NCBI RefSeq assembly: GCF_020073745.1
Contig: NZ_JAIRAU010000005.1
Location: 1-64,000 of the forward strand
Length of the DNA stretch: 64,000 nt
Source: Nannocystis pusilla
GTDB lineage: Bacteria > Myxococcota_A > Polyangia > Nannocystales > Nannocystaceae
Reading direction: 5' to 3'
In this document: positions 37,460 to 47,297 of the stretch, in pieces
How the letters are laid out: each line of letters starts with the position of its first letter
Numbering within the stretch: position 1 is the first letter of the stretch
Notes under the pieces: generated by a model
Database searches by the model: none
What the model was told of the DNA's origin: nothing
Seen by the model: only the letters and a program-made list of their open reading frames with translations
Made by a program: the position numbers and the translations under genes

Positions 37460-39130
37460 ATGAACACGAACGTCCTTCGTCCCATTCGCGCGCTCCGGCG
37501 GGCCTTCGCGGCCGCGTTGCCCCTGCTGGTCCTCGCCTGCGACTCCAACGTCGACATCACCGTCAACCTCAACACGTCCACCACGCCGGCTCTCGAGAGC
37601 TGCGGCGACGGGGTCCTCGACCCCGGGGAGCAGTGCGACGACGGCGGCGAGAACGGCGACGGGGGCGCCTGTCGCGTCAACTGTATGATCAACGTGTGCG
37701 GCGACGGCGACGTCGGCGCCCTCGAGGAGTGCGACGACGCCGGCTTCAACCACGACAACGGCGCCTGCCGACCCGGCTGCATCCTCAACGTGTGCGGCGA
37801 CGGCCACGTCGGCCCGGCCGAGGGCTGCGACGACGGCAACGAAGACGAGCTCGACGCCTGCGACAACGCCTGCGTCCCGGCCAGCTGCGGCGACGGCATC
37901 GTCCAGCAGTTCGAGCAGTGCGACGACGGCAACGACGACGAGACCGACGAGTGCCGCAACAACTGCCTGTGGGCGCAGTGCGGCGACGGCATCGTCAACG
38001 GCGACTGGGAGGTGTGCGACGACGGCGCCGACCACGACAACGACGACGAGTGCACCGACTGGTGCACGGTCCCGGCCTGCGGCGACGGCATCACCCAGCC
38101 GATGCAGGGCGAGCAGTGCGACCTCGGCATCAACAACGACGACAGCAGCGGCCAGTGCACCGCGTCGTGCAAGCTCCCCCACTGCGGCGACGGCCTCAAG
38201 AGCCCGTACGAGCAGTGCGACCTCGGCCTCGCGAACGACGACAACGGCGAGTGCACGACCTGGTGCAGCCTGCCCGTGTGCGGTGACGGCTTCACCCAGC
38301 CGGGCGAGGAGTGCGACGACAACGACGGCATCCCGTGGAACGAGTGCACCAACACGTGCACGCTGCCGGCCTGCGGCGACCTGATGGTGTCGATCGGCGA
38401 GGCGTGCGACGACGGCAACCTCGTCGACACCGACGCCTGCACCTCGACCTGCCAGCTCGCCGTGTGCGGCGACGGCATCGTCCATGTCGGCGTCGAGACG
38501 TGCGACGACGGCAACAGCGACGACGGCGACGGCTGCAGCAACACCTGCCAGGTCGCCGTGTGTGGCGACGGCATCATCCAGCCGGGCGAGCAGTGCGACG
38601 ACGGCAACGCCTACGAATTCGACGAGTGCAACAACGCCTGCATGCTGGCCCCCTGCGGCGACGGCGTCACGCAGGGCACGGAGGAGTGCGACGACGGCAA
38701 CGCCAGCGACACCGACGCCTGCACCAGCGCGTGCAAGCTCGCCGCCTGCGGCGACGGCTTCGTCCAGGCGGGCGAGGACTGCGACGACGGCAACTTCAGC
38801 AACACCGACGCCTGCACCAACGCCTGCCAACTCGCAACCTGCGGCGACGGCTTCGTCCAGCCCGGCGAGGACTGCGACGACGCCAACCCCGTCGACGACG
38901 ACGCCTGCACCAACACTTGCCATTCGCCGGTCTGCGGCAACGGCGTGCAGGAGGGCGCCGAGGAGTGCGACGACGGCAACATCAGCAACACCGACGCCTG
39001 CACCGAGCAGTGCAAGGACGCCGAGTGCGGCGACGGCTTCGTCCAGCCGGGCGAGCAATGCGACCTCGGCGCGAACAACGGCCAGCCCGGCCAATTCTGC
39101 TCCGCCGGGTGCGTCATCCTTCCTCCGTGA
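37460..39130 (+). CDS. DUF4215-type Cys-rich repeat lipoprotein (16 repeats)
   Basis: A 556-residue exported protein: signal [12 protein letters not shown] (Cys about 26), a short linker, then 16 consecutive repeats of about 31 residues with the pattern CGDGxxxxGExCDDGNxxxxDxCxxxC. This is the myxococcal cysteine-rich repeat. Each unit has four cysteines and an acidic loop suited to disulfides and Ca2+. Repeat 9 has CGDLMV for CGDG, repeat 15 has CGNGVQ, and three repeats use CDLG. There is no further domain, so it is essentially a rod. The encoding DNA is itself periodic. Confidence 0.85.
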   Translation: MNTNVLRPIRALRRAFAAALPLLVLACDSNVDITVNLNTSTTPALESCGDGVLDPGEQCDDGGENGDGGACRVNCMINVCGDGDVGALEECDDAGFNHDNGACRPGCILNVCGDGHVGPAEGCDDGNEDELDACDNACVPASCGDGIVQQFEQCDDGNDDETDECRNNCLWAQCGDGIVNGDWEVCDDGADHDNDDECTDWCTVPACGDGITQPMQGEQCDLGINNDDSSGQCTASCKLPHCGDGLKSPYEQCDLGLANDDNGECTTWCSLPVCGDGFTQPGEECDDNDGIPWNECTNTCTLPACGDLMVSIGEACDDGNLVDTDACTSTCQLAVCGDGIVHVGVETCDDGNSDDGDGCSNTCQVAVCGDGIIQPGEQCDDGNAYEFDECNNACMLAPCGDGVTQGTEECDDGNASDTDACTSACKLAACGDGFVQAGEDCDDGNFSNTDACTNACQLATCGDGFVQPGEDCDDANPVDDDACTNTCHSPVCGNGVQEGAEECDDGNISNTDACTEQCKDAECGDGFVQPGEQCDLGANNGQPGQFCSAGCVILPP

Positions 39131-39447
39131 GCCGGGCCGTCACCGCGTCACGTGACGGGCGAGTCCCGGCGGAGCGCTCACGGTCCTCCGGGCTCGCCCG
39201 AGCAAGCATTCGCACGACCCCACGCCTTGCACCGGGGCGATTGGTCGCGCCTCGGCGATCACGGGCGTGCAGATCGGGGCCGCGAGAAAGCACGCCGCAT
39301 GAGCGAGAACGTACCCAGGAGCGGCAATCCGCCGGGTCCGGCGCGAAGCCGGCGCAGAAGCGCGCGAGCTCGCAGGACGTGGTTCGCCGGGCCGCAAGTT
39401 TGGTGATTTCGCCCCGCCCTACTGTTAGCCTGGCCAGGGAGCCTTCG
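39131..39447. other. Intergenic region upstream of gcvH
   Basis: About 315 bp without a convincing gene. It ends in a strong Shine-Dalgarno sequence AGGGAG (39436-39441), six bases before the gcvH ATG. No clear promoter elements were assigned. Confidence 0.45.
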
Positions 39448-39828
39448 ATGAGCAAAGTCCCGGCCGATCTGAAATATACAAACGAACACGAGTGGGTTCG
39501 CACCGAGGCAGACGGGACGTGGACGGTCGGCGTGACCGACCACGCGCAGCAAACCCTCGGCGACATCGTCTTCGTCGACTTGCCCGAGGTCGGCCGGACC
39601 GCGTCGACGGGCGACGCCGTCGGCGCCGTCGAGTCGGTGAAGGCGGTGTCCGAGATCTATTCGCCGGTGGCGGGCAAGGTGATCGCGGTGAACGAGGAGG
39701 TCTCCGACTCTCCCGAAGAGATCAACGAAGATCCGTACGAGGCCTGGCTCTTCAAGATCAAGCCCGAGGCGGGCGCGTCGACCGACAACCTGCTCGACGC
39801 GGCGGCCTACGAAAAGCTGATCGGCTGA
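39448..39828 (+). CDS. gcvH: Glycine cleavage system H protein
   Basis: A 126-residue lipoyl carrier of standard length. It begins [14 protein letters not shown], contains [20 protein letters not shown], the lipoylation site in [15 protein letters not shown] (Lys65), and ends AWLFKIKPE...[13 protein letters not shown] protein shuttles the methylamine intermediate between the P and T proteins of glycine cleavage. gcvT and gcvP are not in the window, so the gene is separated from its usual partners here. AGGGAG at 39436-39441 is its ribosome binding site. Confidence 0.95.
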   Translation: MSKVPADLKYTNEHEWVRTEADGTWTVGVTDHAQQTLGDIVFVDLPEVGRTASTGDAVGAVESVKAVSEIYSPVAGKVIAVNEEVSDSPEEINEDPYEAWLFKIKPEAGASTDNLLDAAAYEKLIG

Positions 39829-39871
39829 CCCACGAACCATCGCCGCCACCTGCACGCGGCCGCTCGCGACA

Positions 39872-40789
39872 TCACCCCTTCGCCGCCAGCGTCCGCGCGA
39901 GCCGCTGGATGTGCGCGCGGACGAAGCGACACGGCGGGTCGTCGTCGCTGGTGACCGGCCACAGCAGCTCGATCCACGCGGTCGGAAACGCGAACGGCAG
40001 CGGCGTGGTGCGCAGGTGCGGCCGGACCTTGCGGATCTGCGCCGCGACCATCGCCGGGATGGTCGCCAGCATCGCCGTGCCGTCGATCAGCGCCCCGAGG
40101 TTGGCGAACGAGGACACCGAGCAGCGGATGTTCCGCGTCTTGCCGAACGAGTCCTCGACGACCCCGCGCAGGTCGCCGTTGTACGACACGATGATGTGCT
40201 CGCGCGCGAAGTACTCGCGCTCGCTCAACGGCTTGCGCAGGCGAGCGTGGCGCGGATCGTACAGGCAGGTGAAGCTGCCGGCGATCAGGCGCTCGCGCCG
40301 GATCGTCGCCGGCAGCTCGTCGGCGACGGTGACCGCGGCATCGAGCCCCGCGGCGAGGGCGGCGCCCACGGTGCGGAACTGGACGGGGAGCGCCACCACG
40401 CGCATGCGCGGGGCCTCGACGGCGAGGACCTGCAGCAGGCGGGGCAGCAACCACAGCTCGGCGGAGTCGGACAGGCCGAGCCGCAGGGTCCGCTCGCTGG
40501 TCGACGGGTCGAACACGGGAGCCGCGAGCGCGGCGTCGACGAGCGCTTGCAGGTGCGACGCGATGCCGACCCGCAGCCGCTCGCCGCGGCTCGTCAAGAC
40601 CAGACCGCGACCGCTGCGCACGAACAGCGGCGCGCCCACGGCGGCGGTCAGCCGCCGCAGCGCCGCGCTGACGGCCGGCTGCGTCAAGTACAGCCGCTTC
40701 GCCGCCTCGGTCACGCTGCCGACCTCGGCGACCACCGCGAACACGCGCAGGAGATTGAGGTCGAGGTCCCTTCCATAAATGCCGGGCAT
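39872..40789 (-). CDS. LysR-family transcriptional regulator
   Basis: A protein of about 305 residues. The N-terminal helix-turn-helix is LNLLRVFAVVAEVGSVTEAA followed by LTQPAVSAALRRL, and the remainder is a substrate-binding domain (TLRLGLSDSAELWLLPRLL; LDAAVTVADELPATIR; GTAMLATIPAMVAAQI). It is divergent from the aldo-keto reductase gene, the classic arrangement for a LysR regulator and its target. The start at 40789 (MPGIYGRDLDLN) is preferred over 40798, because the latter's ATG lies inside the probable operator palindrome. Confidence 0.88.
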   Translation of the reverse strand: MPGIYGRDLDLNLLRVFAVVAEVGSVTEAAKRLYLTQPAVSAALRRLTAAVGAPLFVRSGRGLVLTSRGERLRVGIASHLQALVDAALAAPVFDPSTSERTLRLGLSDSAELWLLPRLLQVLAVEAPRMRVVALPVQFRTVGAALAAGLDAAVTVADELPATIRRERLIAGSFTCLYDPRHARLRKPLSEREYFAREHIIVSYNGDLRGVVEDSFGKTRNIRCSVSSFANLGALIDGTAMLATIPAMVAAQIRKVRPHLRTTPLPFAFPTAWIELLWPVTSDDDPPCRFVRAHIQRLARTLAAKG

Positions 40790-40792
40790 GTG

Positions 40793-40824
40793 TCGCATTC
40801 ATCCTATTCACTGGGAGGATGCGA
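40793..40824. promoter_or_regulatory. Probable LysR operator between divergent genes
   Basis: ATCCT (40801-40805) and AGGAT (40816-40820) form an inverted repeat with a 10-bp centre. The wider arms TCGCAT (40793-40798) and ATGCGA (40819-40824) are also complementary. The dyad lies between the LysR and aldo-keto reductase starts, where autoregulatory LysR sites are expected. The T-N10-A spacing is one base off the usual T-N11-A. Confidence 0.5.
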
Positions 40825-40846
40825 CGCCAGGGGCTACGTTACGGCC

Positions 40847-41848
40847 ATGACGACTCGCACGACGAAGCTCGGTACCCACGGACCCGAAGTTTTCCCGCTC
40901 GCTCTCGGCTGCATGGGCCTCGGCGCCGGCAGCTGGTACGGCAAGCGCGACGACGCCGAGGGCGTCGCCACCATCCACGCCGCCCTCGAGCGCGGCGTGA
41001 ACCTGCTCGACACCGGCGACTTCTACGGCATGGGCAAGAACGAGCTGCTGGTCGGCCAGGCGATCGCCGGCCGCCGCGACCGCGTGCTGCTCAGCGTGAA
41101 GTACGGCGGCCTGCGCGGGCCCGACGGCGCGTTCCTCGGCTTCGACGCCAGCCCGGCCGCGAGCAAGAGCGCCCTCGCCTACAGCCTGACGCGCCTCGGC
41201 GTCGACTACATCGACATCTACCGCCCGGCCCGCCTCGACCCGCGCGTGCCGATCGAGGACACGATCGGCGCCCTCGCCGAGATGGTGAAGGCGGGCTACA
41301 TCCGCTACATCAGCCTGTCCGAGGTGGGCGCCGAGACGATCGCCCGCGCGGCCGCGGTGCACCCGCTGTGCGACCTGCAGATCGAGTACGGCCTGGCCAG
41401 CCGCGGGCCCGAGGCGACGATCATCCCGGCGCTGCGCGCCCACGGGATGGCGATGACGGCCTACGGCGTGCTGTCGCGCGGCCTTTTGACCGGCAGCAAG
41501 CCGACGGGCGACGACCTGCGCGCGCACCTGCCCCGCTTCAGCGGCGACAACGCCCGCAAGAATCAATCGCTCGTCGACGCCCTGCACCGCCTGGCCGCCG
41601 CCCGCGGCGTCTCGCCGGCGCAGCTGGCGATCGCGTGGGCGCGAGCCAAGGGCGCGGCGCAGGGCGTGACGGTGATCCCGACGATCGGCTCGCGCACGCC
41701 GCAGCAGATCGACGACGCGATCGCGGCGGTGGCGATCGAGCTGACGCCGGCCGAGGTCGCGGAGCTCGAGACGGCCGTGCCCGCGGCCGCGGTGGCCGGC
41801 GAGCGCTACCCGGCGCCGATGATGGCGCACCTCGACAGCGAGCGGTAG
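40847..41848 (+). CDS. Aldo/keto reductase lacking the usual catalytic His
   Basis: A 333-residue (alpha/beta)8 oxidoreductase. The catalytic Asp55 and Tyr60 sit in LLDTGDFYG and Lys85 in LSVKYGG. The NADPH-binding end is IPTIGSRTPQQIDDAI. The segment that normally reads LYYQHRVDP is IYRPARLDP, so the proton-relay His is replaced by Ala128. I remember this YRPARxDP variant from other actinobacterial and myxobacterial sequences, so it may mark a subfamily. It probably reduces a carbonyl; the divergent LysR gene is the likely regulator. Confidence 0.85.
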   Translation: MTTRTTKLGTHGPEVFPLALGCMGLGAGSWYGKRDDAEGVATIHAALERGVNLLDTGDFYGMGKNELLVGQAIAGRRDRVLLSVKYGGLRGPDGAFLGFDASPAASKSALAYSLTRLGVDYIDIYRPARLDPRVPIEDTIGALAEMVKAGYIRYISLSEVGAETIARAAAVHPLCDLQIEYGLASRGPEATIIPALRAHGMAMTAYGVLSRGLLTGSKPTGDDLRAHLPRFSGDNARKNQSLVDALHRLAAARGVSPAQLAIAWARAKGAAQGVTVIPTIGSRTPQQIDDAIAAVAIELTPAEVAELETAVPAAAVAGERYPAPMMAHLDSER

Positions 41849-41854
41849 CGCCGC

Positions 41855-43150
41855 TCAGCGGCGGTGCACCACCCCGCCCTTCATGACGAAGCGGACCTGC
41901 CGCAGCGCCCCGATCTTCTGCGTCGGGTCGCCCTCGACCGCGACCAGGTCGGCCAGCAGCCCGCGCTTCACCTGCCCGATCCGGTCGGCCATGTGCAGCA
42001 TCTTCGCGTTGACCGTCGTCGCCGCGCGCAGCGCCTGCGCCGGCGTCATGCCGTAGTCGACCATCAGCTCGAGCTCGCGGACGTTGTCGCCGTGACTGAA
42101 CACCCCGACGTCGCTGCCGTTGCAGATCGGCACCTTCGCCTTCAGCGCCGCCTGAAAGCTGGCGCGCTTGTCCTTGATCGAAGCCGGCTCGGGCTGCACG
42201 CCCTTCTTCCACCCGCCGTACTGCGCCATCGCGTCGCTCGCGGCCAGCGTCGGGCACAGGTACACCCCGTGCTTGGCCATCAATTTGAACACTTCGGCGG
42301 TGCCGTGATCGCCGTGCTCGATCGTCTCCGCGCCGGCGAGCACGGCCCGGCGCATGCCCTCGGGGCTGCTCGCGTGGACCACCACCGGGCGCTTGCCGTC
42401 GCGCGCGGTCTTGACGATCCGCTGGACCTCCTCGAGCGAGAACGTCGGCAGCTCCTCGCCCTTCGGGCCCCAGCGGTAATCGCCGTAGACCTTGATCCAG
42501 TCGGCCCCGCCGGCGATCTGCCCGCGGACGACGCGGATCAGCGAATCGAAGTCGGCCTCCTCGGCACCCTGCGGCACCTGCCATTCCGGCGCGAAGCCCC
42601 TGGGCGCGTAGGTCCCGGTGGCCACGATCGCCCGCGTCGTCGCCAGCACCCGCGGCCCCGGGATGATGCCCTGATCGATCGCCTGCTTGACCCCGACGTC
42701 GGCCTCCGCCGCGCCCTCCGTGCCGAGGTCGCGCATCGTCGTGAAGCCCGCGAGCAACGTGGCCCGCGCGTGGTTGGTGGCCCGCGCCACGCGCAGCGCC
42801 AGCGGCTCGCGCAGCACCTGATCGTTCCACGAGGTCTCGTCGTACGGATGGAGCAGCAGGTGCGAGTGCCCCTCGATGAGCCCCGGCAACAGCGTGGCCC
42901 CGGGCAGGTCGACGAGCTCGGCGTCGGCCGGCGCGTGGACCTGCGCCGCGGGGCCGACGTCGGCGATCGTCTCGCCGGTGACGAGCACGACCCAGCCCTC
43001 CATCGGCTTGTCGGCGATCCCGTCGAACACGCGGGCCGGCCGCAGCAGGTACGACTTGACGACCTTCGGCGGCTCGGCGTCCGCGCGCGGTGCATGTCCG
43101 AACAAACATGTGACGAGGGACAGGACGACGAGGAGGCGCGAGGCGAGCAT
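41855..43150 (-). CDS. Secreted metal-dependent amidohydrolase
   Basis: A 431-residue protein with a signal peptide ([20 protein letters not shown], cleavage near ADA) and an imidazolonepropionase/prolidase-like amidohydrolase fold. Metal ligands: GHSH in [12 protein letters not shown], a Lys-bearing strand ([11 protein letters not shown]), [15 protein letters not shown] and the late Asp in [13 protein letters not shown]. Related exported enzymes hydrolyse Xaa-Pro dipeptides, amides or lactones; the substrate is not predictable. The gene ends 6 bp from the convergent aldo-keto reductase stop. A palindrome array lies in the signal-peptide codons. Confidence 0.85.
   Translation of the reverse strand: MLASRLLVVLSLVTCLFGHAPRADAEPPKVVKSYLLRPARVFDGIADKPMEGWVVLVTGETIADVGPAAQVHAPADAELVDLPGATLLPGLIEGHSHLLLHPYDETSWNDQVLREPLALRVARATNHARATLLAGFTTMRDLGTEGAAEADVGVKQAIDQGIIPGPRVLATTRAIVATGTYAPRGFAPEWQVPQGAEEADFDSLIRVVRGQIAGGADWIKVYGDYRWGPKGEELPTFSLEEVQRIVKTARDGKRPVVVHASSPEGMRRAVLAGAETIEHGDHGTAEVFKLMAKHGVYLCPTLAASDAMAQYGGWKKGVQPEPASIKDKRASFQAALKAKVPICNGSDVGVFSHGDNVRELELMVDYGMTPAQALRAATTVNAKMLHMADRIGQVKRGLLADLVAVEGDPTQKIGALRQVRFVMKGGVVHRR
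43090..43127. repeat. Palindrome array E inside signal-peptide codons
   Basis: GTGCATGTCC (43090), AAACATGTGA (43104) and a weaker GGACAGGACG (43118) at exact 14-bp intervals. They lie within the first 20 codons of the minus-strand amidohydrolase gene, so the array coexists with coding constraint there. Confidence 0.5.
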
Positions 43151-43768
43151 GGCAGTCCGGGGCGCTCCGAAGGTAGCGCGGATCGGGCGCACCGGAGCGG
43201 TCCGCGGCAGCGAGCGCTGTTTCCTCGGCCGCATGGCCCGCCCGCCCGCGACCGGGGCCGGCGACGACCCGCGCCAGGAGTGCGTGGCCGCCTCCTCGAA
43301 CCCGCCGCCCGGGCTCGAGCACGTGGGCCTGTACCAGCTGCCGGGAACCTGCCCCCGTACGTCCGCCACATCGCGGACGGGCGCGGGCGGCACCGGCGAG
43401 ACCGGCCCGGACGCGAGCGGTGTGGGCGAGGGCGGCCGCGGCTGCGACGCCCCTCGGCCCCCGGCCCATTCGCCGGTGGTCCAAACGGTGCGCCGCTCAG
43501 CCCGCTGGACGGCGGCGATCTGGACGATCTCGAGGTCGGTCACTCCCTTGCGGGGCGACCTGGAGATCGGGAATCAACACACCGCTCCTATCAACGACGC
43601 TCGGCGACCGGCACTCGACCCAGCCACGCTCAGCTCATATTCGCGCAAACACGCGTGCGTTTCTTCATATTTGCCATTCACCACCGCACTCAGGGTCCTG
43701 CCAAGCTGCGCGAGCGACCATCCCATCTCCGAATTCCTGCTCCGACCCACCTCGCCGCGGGCTGACTC
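43151..43768. other. Long intergenic region with AT-rich right half
   Basis: About 620 bp between divergent genes. The left part (to about 43540) is GC-rich with no recognisable protein. The right part (43560-43760) is noticeably AT-richer, with runs such as CTCATATTCGCGCAAACACG, and is the likely promoter region of the radical SAM gene. No -35/-10 pair is clear enough to call. Confidence 0.45.
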
Positions 43769-45358
43769 ATGGCAGTAGCGACCCGGGCCTTCCTGCCCAA
43801 CGTCATCAAGTTCTTCCCGTTTCCGGAGCTCGTGCCGGCGGCGCCGCGCGTGCCTCTCGAGGAGGCCGAGCCGTGGCACCCGCCGCCGGACGTCGCCCGC
43901 CTGCGCGCCGACCCATCGTTCGTCGCGGACGGCGCGCTGCTCTACGTGCACGTCCCCTACTGCGATTTCTTCTGCCACTATTGCCCGCTCTACAAGACCC
44001 TCGCCCCGGACGACTACCGCCCCTCGGAGCAGGCACGCTACGTCGACGCGCTTTGCAAGGAGATCGCCGCGTACGCGCGCCGTGTCGCGCCGGGCCGGGT
44101 CTTCCGTGCCGTGTACTTCGGCGGTGGCACCCCGACCTCGCTCCCGGCGCCCCTCTTCCGCCGGATCATGGCCTGCATACGAGACGAGACGAACCTCGCC
44201 TCCGACGCGGAGATCACGGTCGAGGGCATCCCCACGCACTTCGCGCGGACCGATTGCGTCGCCGAGCTCGTCGGTCTGGGCGTCAATCGGCTGAGCTTCG
44301 GCGCGCAGTCGTTCGAGCCCACGGTCCGCAAGCACCTCGGGCGGCGCGACACCGCCGAGGAATGCGCCGCGGCGATCGAGCGAGCGCGGGCCGCGGGCAT
44401 CGAGCACGTGAACGTGGACATGATGTATGGCTACCCGGGCCAGACGCTGGAGATGTTCGAGCGCGACGTGCTCGCCGTGAAGGCGCTCGGCCCCGACTCG
44501 GTGGACTTTTATTATCAGATGCAGATCATGGGCACGCCCTACCGGCAGATGATCGCGAAGGCGCGCCTCGGCTCCTCGGACGCGGTCATTCCCCTCGCCG
44601 GGATGCGCGCGCGCCTCCTCGATCTCTGCTCCGACTGGCTGCAGGTCACCGCCGAGTGCTTCTCCCGCACGAGCCCCGTCGTACCGCGCATCTGGTCGCA
44701 CACCTTCGGCGGTGAGAGCGGCGCCGCCGAGGTGATCGCGGTCGGTCCGTCCTCGTACGGGCAGGTCGCGGGCCACTACTATTTCAATCACGCGACGCTG
44801 GGACCCTGGCAACAGGCGATCGAGGCCGGCCACCTGCCGCTTCGCGGGCGCCTCGCGCTCGGCGGGCGGACCCTCGCGCTCCGCGTCCTCTTCGGCTCCA
44901 TCCTCCTCGGCCGGATCCCAGCGAGGCTCGCGGCGCTCTTCCCCCGCGATCTGCAGCGACGCATCGCCTCGTGGACGGAGGAGGGCCTGCTCGAAGCGGT
45001 GGAGAGCGGACACCGGCTCAGCCGCGCCGGGCAGGAGCGTTTCCAGATGCTCCAGTGCGCCTGCGTCCCGCCGCTCCAGGCATTCGTGATGATGCGGACC
45101 TATATGATGACGTTCGAGGAGCAGCGCAAGTTGCTCTTCAAGGATACGGACTTGCTGTATGCGCGCTCCGTCGCCGCCATGGTGCGCGGGTCGGGGCGGA
45201 CGTTCGGCGGCCTGCGGGGCCTCGCGTACCGGCTCCTTCTCCGGCTCCCGGATCGCGTGCTCGAGCAGCTCGTCGCGCTCGTGCGCCGGCTCGTGGCCGG
45301 CCCTGCTCCCGACGAGAGGATCACCCTGAACGATCGGCCCCGCGCGTCGCTCCCCTGA
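43769..45358 (+). CDS. HemN/HemW-like radical SAM protein
   Basis: A 529-residue enzyme. The cluster motif is CDFFCHYC (CxxxCxxC) within YVHVPYCDFFCHYCPLYKT. FRAVYFGGGTPTSLPAPLF, VNRLSFGAQSFEPTVRKHLG, and HVNVDMMYGYPGQTLEMFE are the hallmarks of coproporphyrinogen-oxidase-like radical SAM enzymes. The extra cysteine of true HemN (CxxxCxxCxC) is missing, so haem oxidase activity is doubtful. Relatives include HemW chaperones, haem-degrading ChuW and class C methyltransferases of natural-product pathways. The C-terminal 150 residues are not recognised. Flanking gene-poor DNA may indicate separate acquisition. Confidence 0.8.
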   Translation: MAVATRAFLPNVIKFFPFPELVPAAPRVPLEEAEPWHPPPDVARLRADPSFVADGALLYVHVPYCDFFCHYCPLYKTLAPDDYRPSEQARYVDALCKEIAAYARRVAPGRVFRAVYFGGGTPTSLPAPLFRRIMACIRDETNLASDAEITVEGIPTHFARTDCVAELVGLGVNRLSFGAQSFEPTVRKHLGRRDTAEECAAAIERARAAGIEHVNVDMMYGYPGQTLEMFERDVLAVKALGPDSVDFYYQMQIMGTPYRQMIAKARLGSSDAVIPLAGMRARLLDLCSDWLQVTAECFSRTSPVVPRIWSHTFGGESGAAEVIAVGPSSYGQVAGHYYFNHATLGPWQQAIEAGHLPLRGRLALGGRTLALRVLFGSILLGRIPARLAALFPRDLQRRIASWTEEGLLEAVESGHRLSRAGQERFQMLQCACVPPLQAFVMMRTYMMTFEEQRKLLFKDTDLLYARSVAAMVRGSGRTFGGLRGLAYRLLLRLPDRVLEQLVALVRRLVAGPAPDERITLNDRPRASLP

Positions 45359-46240
45359 GCCTGCAGGTCGAAGGCGACGCGCTCGCGGCTCTCCACCGCT
45401 TCATGGTGTCGGGCCTGCCGTCTTCGAGCTGCGCCACCGAGACGGCACCTCCGTCGCGGGGCCGCGGTCGAGTCGGGCCCGACCGACAGTTCGGGCCGTA
45501 CGACCACGGGGGCGATTCCCCGCGCGCGCAGGCCCCTGTGCGCGTATACGACCCTCCCCGCGGTTCATGACCCGCTGTCTCGTTCGCCGCGCCTCGCCGG
45601 GCAGCGGCGCCGTCAGGTGGGGGGTCAGGCGCCCGTCCCTGTCCGGGCCCGGGCCGGCTCGACCGTGACGGTCTCTCCGTCATGTGAGTGAAACGAGTAT
45701 TCGCCCTCCGCTCCGCCGGCTCGACCCATCCTTGATCCATCGAGCGGGCTCGCAGCGGCGAATCGCGGCGGAACTCCGTACGATCGCACGCATACACCAT
45801 TCGCTCGCGCACCGGCGTCCGCGCGGCGGCAGTCGCAATCTTTTCGTGCTCTGCCGCAGTCCGACGGTGTTCACCGGAGTCCCCGCCCGCGCTCGGAAGC
45901 GTCCATCCTCTCCGAATGAGCAGAGCGGCCCGAATCTACATCGTTCCCCCATTGTGCCGACACGAAGATGTTCGACGTTCTCCGCGCCTCGCTTACGACG
46001 AGGGTTGTTCGCCGCTTTCACGGCAGCGGAGAAATGACTCGAGGATGCGACGTCGAGGCGGGACGGCCTCGGAACGCGACCCGTGTTCATTCCGCGGCCG
46101 CGACGACGCCGTATCGCTGCAGCGGCCGGCAGCACGCGACACGATCGGTCAGGCGAATTCGAGCAGAGGGCAATCCCCTGCGGCCTCGCGTCACCGCCTG
46201 GTCGTCGCATTCGTATCACCGTCAACAATGGTTAAACCGC
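45359..46240. other. Gene-poor region
   Basis: About 880 bp in which I can support no gene. The crossing frames lack the genome's codon habits. A small perfect hairpin, TGACGG (45666-45671) with CCGTCA (45677-45682), is present about 300 bp after the radical SAM stop. The right part is less GC-rich and leads into the promoter of the two-repeat protein. Confidence 0.45.
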
Positions 46241-46269
46241 TTGACACCGTCGGCGCCGACCTCTATTTA
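46241..46269 (+). promoter_or_regulatory. Consensus-like sigma70 promoter
   Basis: A perfect TTGACA (46241-46246) is followed after exactly 17 bp by TATTTA (46264-46269). The expected start of transcription near 46276 leaves a leader of about 65 bases. The matching GGAG Shine-Dalgarno (46330-46333, eight bases before the ATG) makes this one of the clearest expression signals in the window. Confidence 0.6.
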
Positions 46270-46341
46270 CCCAGGTGCGAATCGGCGGTTGGGCCGAGCG
46301 CATTCACGGCCCGGCGGCTCGCCGGGCGGGGAGAGATCATC

Positions 46342-46869
46342 ATGGCAGTGTCGAACGTCAGCGTCTTCCGTCCCTTCCTCACCGAGGCGCAGTGGGCCAA
46401 AGAGACCATCGGTCAGATCAACGAGTACAAGTCGCGCAATTGGGCGATCGGCCTCAACGGCGACACCGGCAAGCCCGACGGCTTCACGGTCTCGTTCGCC
46501 GAGCGCGACATGAACTTCGTCACCTACATCCGCGGCGCCGGCCTCTCGATCGGCAGCCCGGACGCGTACGGGCAGAACATCGCGATGGTGACCGCGTACA
46601 TCGAGCGCGAGCGGCAGGAGGAGGTCACCCTCGTCAACAGCATCATCGCCCAGCTCGTCGACTACAAGTCGCGCAATTGGGCGGTCGGCCTGTCCTGGCC
46701 GGACGGCCAGCCCGACGGGTTCACCCGCTTCTTCGCCGTCCGCAGCCTGCCGATCTCCTACTACCTGCGCGGCAACATCTCGGTCGGCGATCCCTCCGCC
46801 TACGACGCCAACATCAAGACCCTTCAGGGCTACCTCGAGACCATCGGCAGCACACGCGTGGCGAGCTGA
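46342..46869 (+). CDS. Two-repeat protein of unknown family
   Basis: A 175-residue protein made of two 79-residue repeats (period 237 bp). Shared features are YKSRNWA(I/V)GL, then GxPDGFT, Y(I/L)RG, (I/V)GxPxAYxxNI and a closing xxYxE helix. Tyr29 of repeat 1 aligns with Tyr108 of repeat 2. At DNA level bases 46426-46446 and 46663-46683 are identical. There is no signal peptide or membrane segment. I do not recognise the family; a lectin-like or coat-type role would suit a small, symmetric protein. The strong promoter, ideal ribosome binding site and isolation suggest high regulated expression. Confidence 0.75.
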   Translation: MAVSNVSVFRPFLTEAQWAKETIGQINEYKSRNWAIGLNGDTGKPDGFTVSFAERDMNFVTYIRGAGLSIGSPDAYGQNIAMVTAYIERERQEEVTLVNSIIAQLVDYKSRNWAVGLSWPDGQPDGFTRFFAVRSLPISYYLRGNISVGDPSAYDANIKTLQGYLETIGSTRVAS

Positions 46870-47297
46870 CGCGCCTGCGGTGGCGAGCCGCGGAGATCGG
46901 CGAGTGGCGCCGAGTCGAGTAGAAGAAGCGAATGATTGCAGCGACGCTCGGAGCGGTCGATCCGGCGCTGGGAGGGCGTGGGCGAACCGGACGATTCGGC
47001 GCATCACGAACTGCCACCGAGCGGTCGCGCATCCGTCACCACGGACGGTGACGGCCAGGTCTCACGCGATGCCTGCATTCGCTATCTAAAGTCTGCGCGC
47101 GCAGCTCTCGCCGTGCTCGAGCGGGTGGCCGCCAGGCGAGGAATGCCGAACAGCGCGTCGCAGGACGCGCGAGGCGAGGCCGCCCGCGCAGATTCGCGCA
47201 CGCGCAAGGCGCAGGAGGCTCGAGAGAGCGCGATGCCGCGCCGTCGCTCACGCCGCCACGGCGATCCGAGCGAACCGCGCAGTAGCGTCATGGCAAG
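46870..47297. other. Intergenic region, nothing recognised
   Basis: About 430 bp after the two-repeat protein. The crossing frames are Arg-rich shadows. No repeat, RNA or clear terminator was found. Confidence 0.4.

Noticed and set aside
37600..39120. Periodic DNA that could be taken for a CRISPR or satellite array
   Set aside because: The period follows codons of the CGDG/CDDGN protein repeat, and units differ in sequence throughout.
45321..46228. Several frames of 110-180 residues in the gene-poor region
   Set aside because: They lack the strong third-position G/C preference of real genes here and contain no recognisable domains.
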